Positions 6,939 through 8,316 of a DNA stretch of 8,316 nt are shown piece by piece. The DNA is from Aquificaceae bacterium. GTDB taxonomy: Bacteria; Aquificota; Aquificia; Aquificales; Aquificaceae. The notes beneath the pieces were generated by a model, which was given only the letters and a program-made list of their open reading frames with translations, was not told the origin of the DNA and searched no databases. Both the position numbers and the translations under genes were made by a program. Location of the stretch: NCBI GenBank assembly GCA_015490215.1, contig WFYH01000088.1:1-8316 (forward strand). The letters run 5' to 3'. The stretch's first letter is position 1. The number at the start of each line of letters is the position of its first letter.

Positions 6939-7229
6939 TCACTTAGATCCGCACACGTATCTGACTCCCTTTTCTGTTCTCGCCCAGTGGGGAGTTTCCG
7001 GTTCCAGCTCTATCATGTCACCTTCCTTTAGGGTTATCTCCTTTCCTTCCGCACCTATAGTAACTTCGCCCTTTACCACCCATCTGACTTCCCTGTCAGG
7101 GTGGGTATGAACCGGATAGTAAGTGCCCGGCGGATCCTCCCAAGTGTAGACTCTGTAACCTCTTTCTTCCAAAATCCTTTTAATGGTCGCCTCGTCTTTT
7201 ATGTCGGTTCTTTCCACCTTCACCCTCAT
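6939..7229 (-). CDS. Small single-domain cupin protein
   Basis: A 96-residue protein that is essentially one cupin barrel. Cupin motif 1 is seen as GTYYPVHTHPDREVRWVVKG (35-54) with the metal ligands His41, His43 and Glu47. Motif 2 is GDMIELEPETPHW (70-82) with His81. The complete 3-His/1-Glu set suggests a bound metal ion. Such small cupins include metal-binding enzymes, sugar-binding proteins and regulators, and nothing here tells which, so no function is assigned. It is the first gene of the minus-strand cluster, 15 bases before the sensory phosphodiesterase gene, and divergent from ribH. The start is taken as ATG 7229, but no Shine-Dalgarno sequence precedes it. A GTG at codon 5 (7217) has GAGGG five bases upstream and is an alternative that would shorten the protein by four residues. 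Confidence 0.85.
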   Translation of the reverse strand: MRVKVERTDIKDEATIKRILEERGYRVYTWEDPPGTYYPVHTHPDREVRWVVKGEVTIGAEGKEITLKEGDMIELEPETPHWARTEKGVRYVCGSK

Positions 7230-7293
7230 TCCGAAAAGTAATGATAAACAAATGTCCGCAAGGAGAGGAAGAAGAGGTTAATATATCTAAATC
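7230..7293. promoter_or_regulatory. Divergent promoter region between the cupin cluster and ribH-nusB
   Basis: This 64-base spacer must hold the promoters for both directions unless they lie inside genes. Towards the cupin gene, TATCAT at 7246-7241 matches the -10 consensus at five of six bases and would start transcription within a few bases of the ATG. Towards ribH, the AT-rich stretch TTAATATATCTAAATC directly before the ATG could hold a -10 (for example TAATAT at 7279-7284). No clear -35 is seen for either. An 18-base all-purine run at 7260-7277 includes SD-like AGGAG and GAGG, but its end is 16 bases from the ribH ATG, which is too far for a normal ribosome site. Confidence 0.4.
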
Positions 7294-7761
7294 ATGAAGA
7301 CTTTTGAGGGTAAGCTTTCTGCGGAAGGTCTCAGATTCTGCATAGTGGCTTCAAGATTTAATCACATGTTGGTAGATCGCCTTGTGGAGGGTGCCGTTGA
7401 CTGCATTCTCAGGCACGGCGGTTCAAAAGAGAATATAGAAATCGTCCGTGTTCCCGGTTCGTGGGAGATACCGGTTGCGGTAAGGAAAGTGATAGAAAGG
7501 AATGATATTGATGCAGTTATCGCTTTGGGTGTCTTGATAAGGGGTAATACTCCCCATTTTGAGTATATAGCTTCCGAAGTGTCCAAAGGGTTGGCTAACA
7601 TCTCCATAGAGTTCGCAAAGCCCGTAGCCTTCGGTGTGATTACTGCAGACACCCTTGAGCAAGCGGTGGAAAGGGCAGGAACCAAGATGGGTAACAAGGG
7701 CTGGGAAGCCGCCCTGTCCGCCATAGAGATGGCGAACCTCTTTAAAGAGCTTTCCCCATGA
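7294..7761 (+). CDS. ribH: 6,7-dimethyl-8-ribityllumazine synthase
   Basis: RibH condenses 5-amino-6-ribitylamino-uracil with 3,4-dihydroxy-2-butanone 4-phosphate to give the lumazine precursor of riboflavin. The family forms pentamers, and in Aquifex a 60-subunit icosahedral shell. The 155-residue protein shows [16 protein letters not shown] (19-34, Phe22 stacking on the substrate ring), VPGSWEIP (53-60), [18 protein letters not shown] (79-96, catalytic His88), FGVITADT (113-120) and [15 protein letters not shown] (126-140, Arg127 for the phosphate side). Phe22, His88 and Arg127 fall at the same numbers as I recall for the Aquifex aeolicus enzyme, and long stretches look the same, which supports Aquificaceae and ATG 7294 as start. 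No Shine-Dalgarno lies at normal distance, so the message may be leaderless or nearly so. Its stop overlaps the nusB start as ATGA. Confidence 0.98.
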   Translation: MKTFEGKLSAEGLRFCIVASRFNHMLVDRLVEGAVDCILRHGGSKENIEIVRVPGSWEIPVAVRKVIERNDIDAVIALGVLIRGNTPHFEYIASEVSKGLANISIEFAKPVAFGVITADTLEQAVERAGTKMGNKGWEAALSAIEMANLFKELSP

Positions 7762-8204
7762 GGTTCAGAAAGAAGGCTCGGGAGCATGCCCTTGAAATTC
7801 TTTACAGGTGGGATATAAGGGGAGACTCCCTTGAGAAGATAACCGAAGAGGTAATCCAAGAGCGCAAGGTCAAAAAGAAGGAGATGCTGGATTACCTGAA
7901 GGAGCTTATAAACACTACCTCCGAGAACATAACCTACGTAGACTCCCTAATCTCGGAACATCTTGAGGACTGGAGCATAGACAGGCTCGGCTATATAGAA
8001 AGGAACGCTCTCAGGCTCGGGGTAGCGGAGCTTCTGTTTATGAACCCTCCCGATCCGGGCAGAGCTTTCAACGACTACATAGACCTCGTCAAGAAGTATG
8101 CGGATAGGAAAGCTGCCAAGTTCGTCAACGGGGTTATGTCCAAGATCTACAAGAAAAGAAAAACTACTTCTTTAGCGAAAAAAGTAGGTTCAGGAGAAGG
8201 GTAA
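7758..8204 (+). CDS. nusB: Transcription antitermination protein NusB
   Basis: NusB binds boxA RNA together with ribosomal protein S10 (NusE) and takes part in antitermination of rRNA operons. The 148-residue all-helical protein shows [14 protein letters not shown] (6-19), then [33 protein letters not shown] in total at about 62-94, and finally [20 protein letters not shown] at about 105-124, which are the family signatures in order. A basic, flexible-looking tail of about 20 residues after FVNG is somewhat longer than usual. The ATG lies inside the ribH stop (ATGA, four-base overlap) and no strong Shine-Dalgarno precedes it, so translation is probably coupled to ribH. The ribH-nusB pairing is common in bacteria. 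The last 41 bases overlap the opposing DUF2905-type gene. Confidence 0.96.
   Translation: MRFRKKAREHALEILYRWDIRGDSLEKITEEVIQERKVKKKEMLDYLKELINTTSENITYVDSLISEHLEDWSIDRLGYIERNALRLGVAELLFMNPPDPGRAFNDYIDLVKKYADRKAAKFVNGVMSKIYKKRKTTSLAKKVGSGEG
8151..8190 (-). terminator. Possible intrinsic terminator for the DUF2905-type gene
   Basis: Minus-strand RNA can fold arm 8190-8178 (AACCUACUUUUUU) on arm 8173-8162 (AAAGAAGUAGUU), about 12 pairs with one bulged C, one U-G wobble and a four-base loop (CGCU). It is followed directly by UUUCUUUUCUU, a U-rich tract. The layout is that of a Rho-independent terminator, but the stem is AU-rich and it starts before the gene's stop codon, where a ribosome could block it. 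In the plus direction no U tract follows, so it should not stop nusB transcription. Confidence 0.35.
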
Positions 8205-8316
8205 GGACGATGCTCAGGATCAAAGAGGTAACTATGGGAAAGTAAAATACGAAGTTGTCCCTCTTTACCACTATATCCCCGGGCAGTTTCCCCAAACCCA
8301 AAGGGAGCTTTTCAAA
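8164..8316 (-). CDS. DUF2905-type small membrane protein, 5' partial
   Basis: The last 50 codons of a minus-strand gene entering from the right edge. The visible part contains LGKLPGDIVVKRDNFVFYFP (8-27), the hallmark of the small DUF2905 family, followed by a hydrophobic segment (about 28-46) and a short basic tail SLKK. Family members are about 70 residues with two membrane segments, so roughly one N-terminal segment should lie beyond the window. Their function is unknown. Stop codon TAG is at 8166-8164, within the opposite strand of nusB, giving a 41-base tail-to-tail overlap. The frame is open to the window edge. Confidence 0.85.
   Translation of the reverse strand, partial: FEKLPLGLGKLPGDIVVKRDNFVFYFPIVTSLILSIVLTLLLNLLFSLKK

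Noticed and set aside
7260..7277. 18-base purine run considered as the ribH ribosome-binding site
   Set aside because: Its nearest SD-like part ends 16 bases before the ATG, beyond useful spacing, and no alternative ribH start fits it.
7738..7749. Perfect 12-base palindrome CTCTTTAAAGAG near the end of ribH, considered as an operator
   Set aside because: It encodes conserved RibH residues, about two such palindromes are expected by chance in 8 kb, and no regulator or promoter is nearby.
7362..7859. A 165-codon minus-strand open frame opposite ribH and nusB
   Set aside because: It is fully antisense to two conserved genes, shows no domain and no ribosome site, and is best explained as a by-product of ribH codon use.

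Overview
The window looks like a piece of chromosome from a thermophilic bacterium of the Aquificaceae (Hydrogenobacter, Thermocrinis or Aquifex type). The strongest evidence is the lumazine synthase at 7294-7761, which reads almost like a variant of the Aquifex aeolicus enzyme as I remember it. A roughly 500-residue SecD with no SecF beside it, very tight gene packing, and Lys/Glu-rich proteins also fit. The assignment rests on recalled family sequences, not on a search. No RNA gene, insertion sequence, CRISPR array or phage gene is visible, and no stretch longer than 300 bases lacks a gene.

Layout. (1) 1-1853, plus strand: the 3' part of an Omp85-family outer-membrane assembly protein (BamA/TamA-like), whose start lies before the window. 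(2) 6923 back to 1819, preceded by a cupin gene starting at 7229: a five-gene minus-strand cluster read in the order cupin, sensory EAL phosphodiesterase, secD, pdxJ, galU. The gaps are 15, 4 and 14 bases, then a one-base stop/start overlap. galU runs tail-to-tail into the Omp85 gene with a 35-base overlap. (3) 7230-7293: a 64-base divergent spacer. (4) 7294-8204, plus strand: ribH and nusB joined by an ATGA overlap. (5) 8164-8316, minus strand: the end of a small DUF2905-type membrane protein gene, overlapping nusB tail-to-tail by 41 bases.

How the genes may work together. Most are housekeeping: envelope assembly (Omp85), protein export (SecD), vitamin B6 synthesis (PdxJ), riboflavin synthesis (RibH), antitermination (NusB) and UDP-glucose supply (GalU). 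The exception is the 656-residue protein at 4953-6923. It appears to carry an N-terminal globin-like sensor, a CZB-type zinc-binding domain with its H/C/H/H ligand set, a degenerate GGDEF domain, and an EAL domain with its catalytic residues intact. It therefore looks like a soluble c-di-GMP phosphodiesterase with two possible sensory inputs, placed between a single-domain cupin and secD and in the same cluster as galU. A second point of interest is the secD-pdxJ junction. The secD stop codon completes a perfect extended -10 sequence, pdxJ has no Shine-Dalgarno sequence, and its start codon sits in a small palindrome. This suggests an internal promoter giving a leaderless pdxJ transcript.
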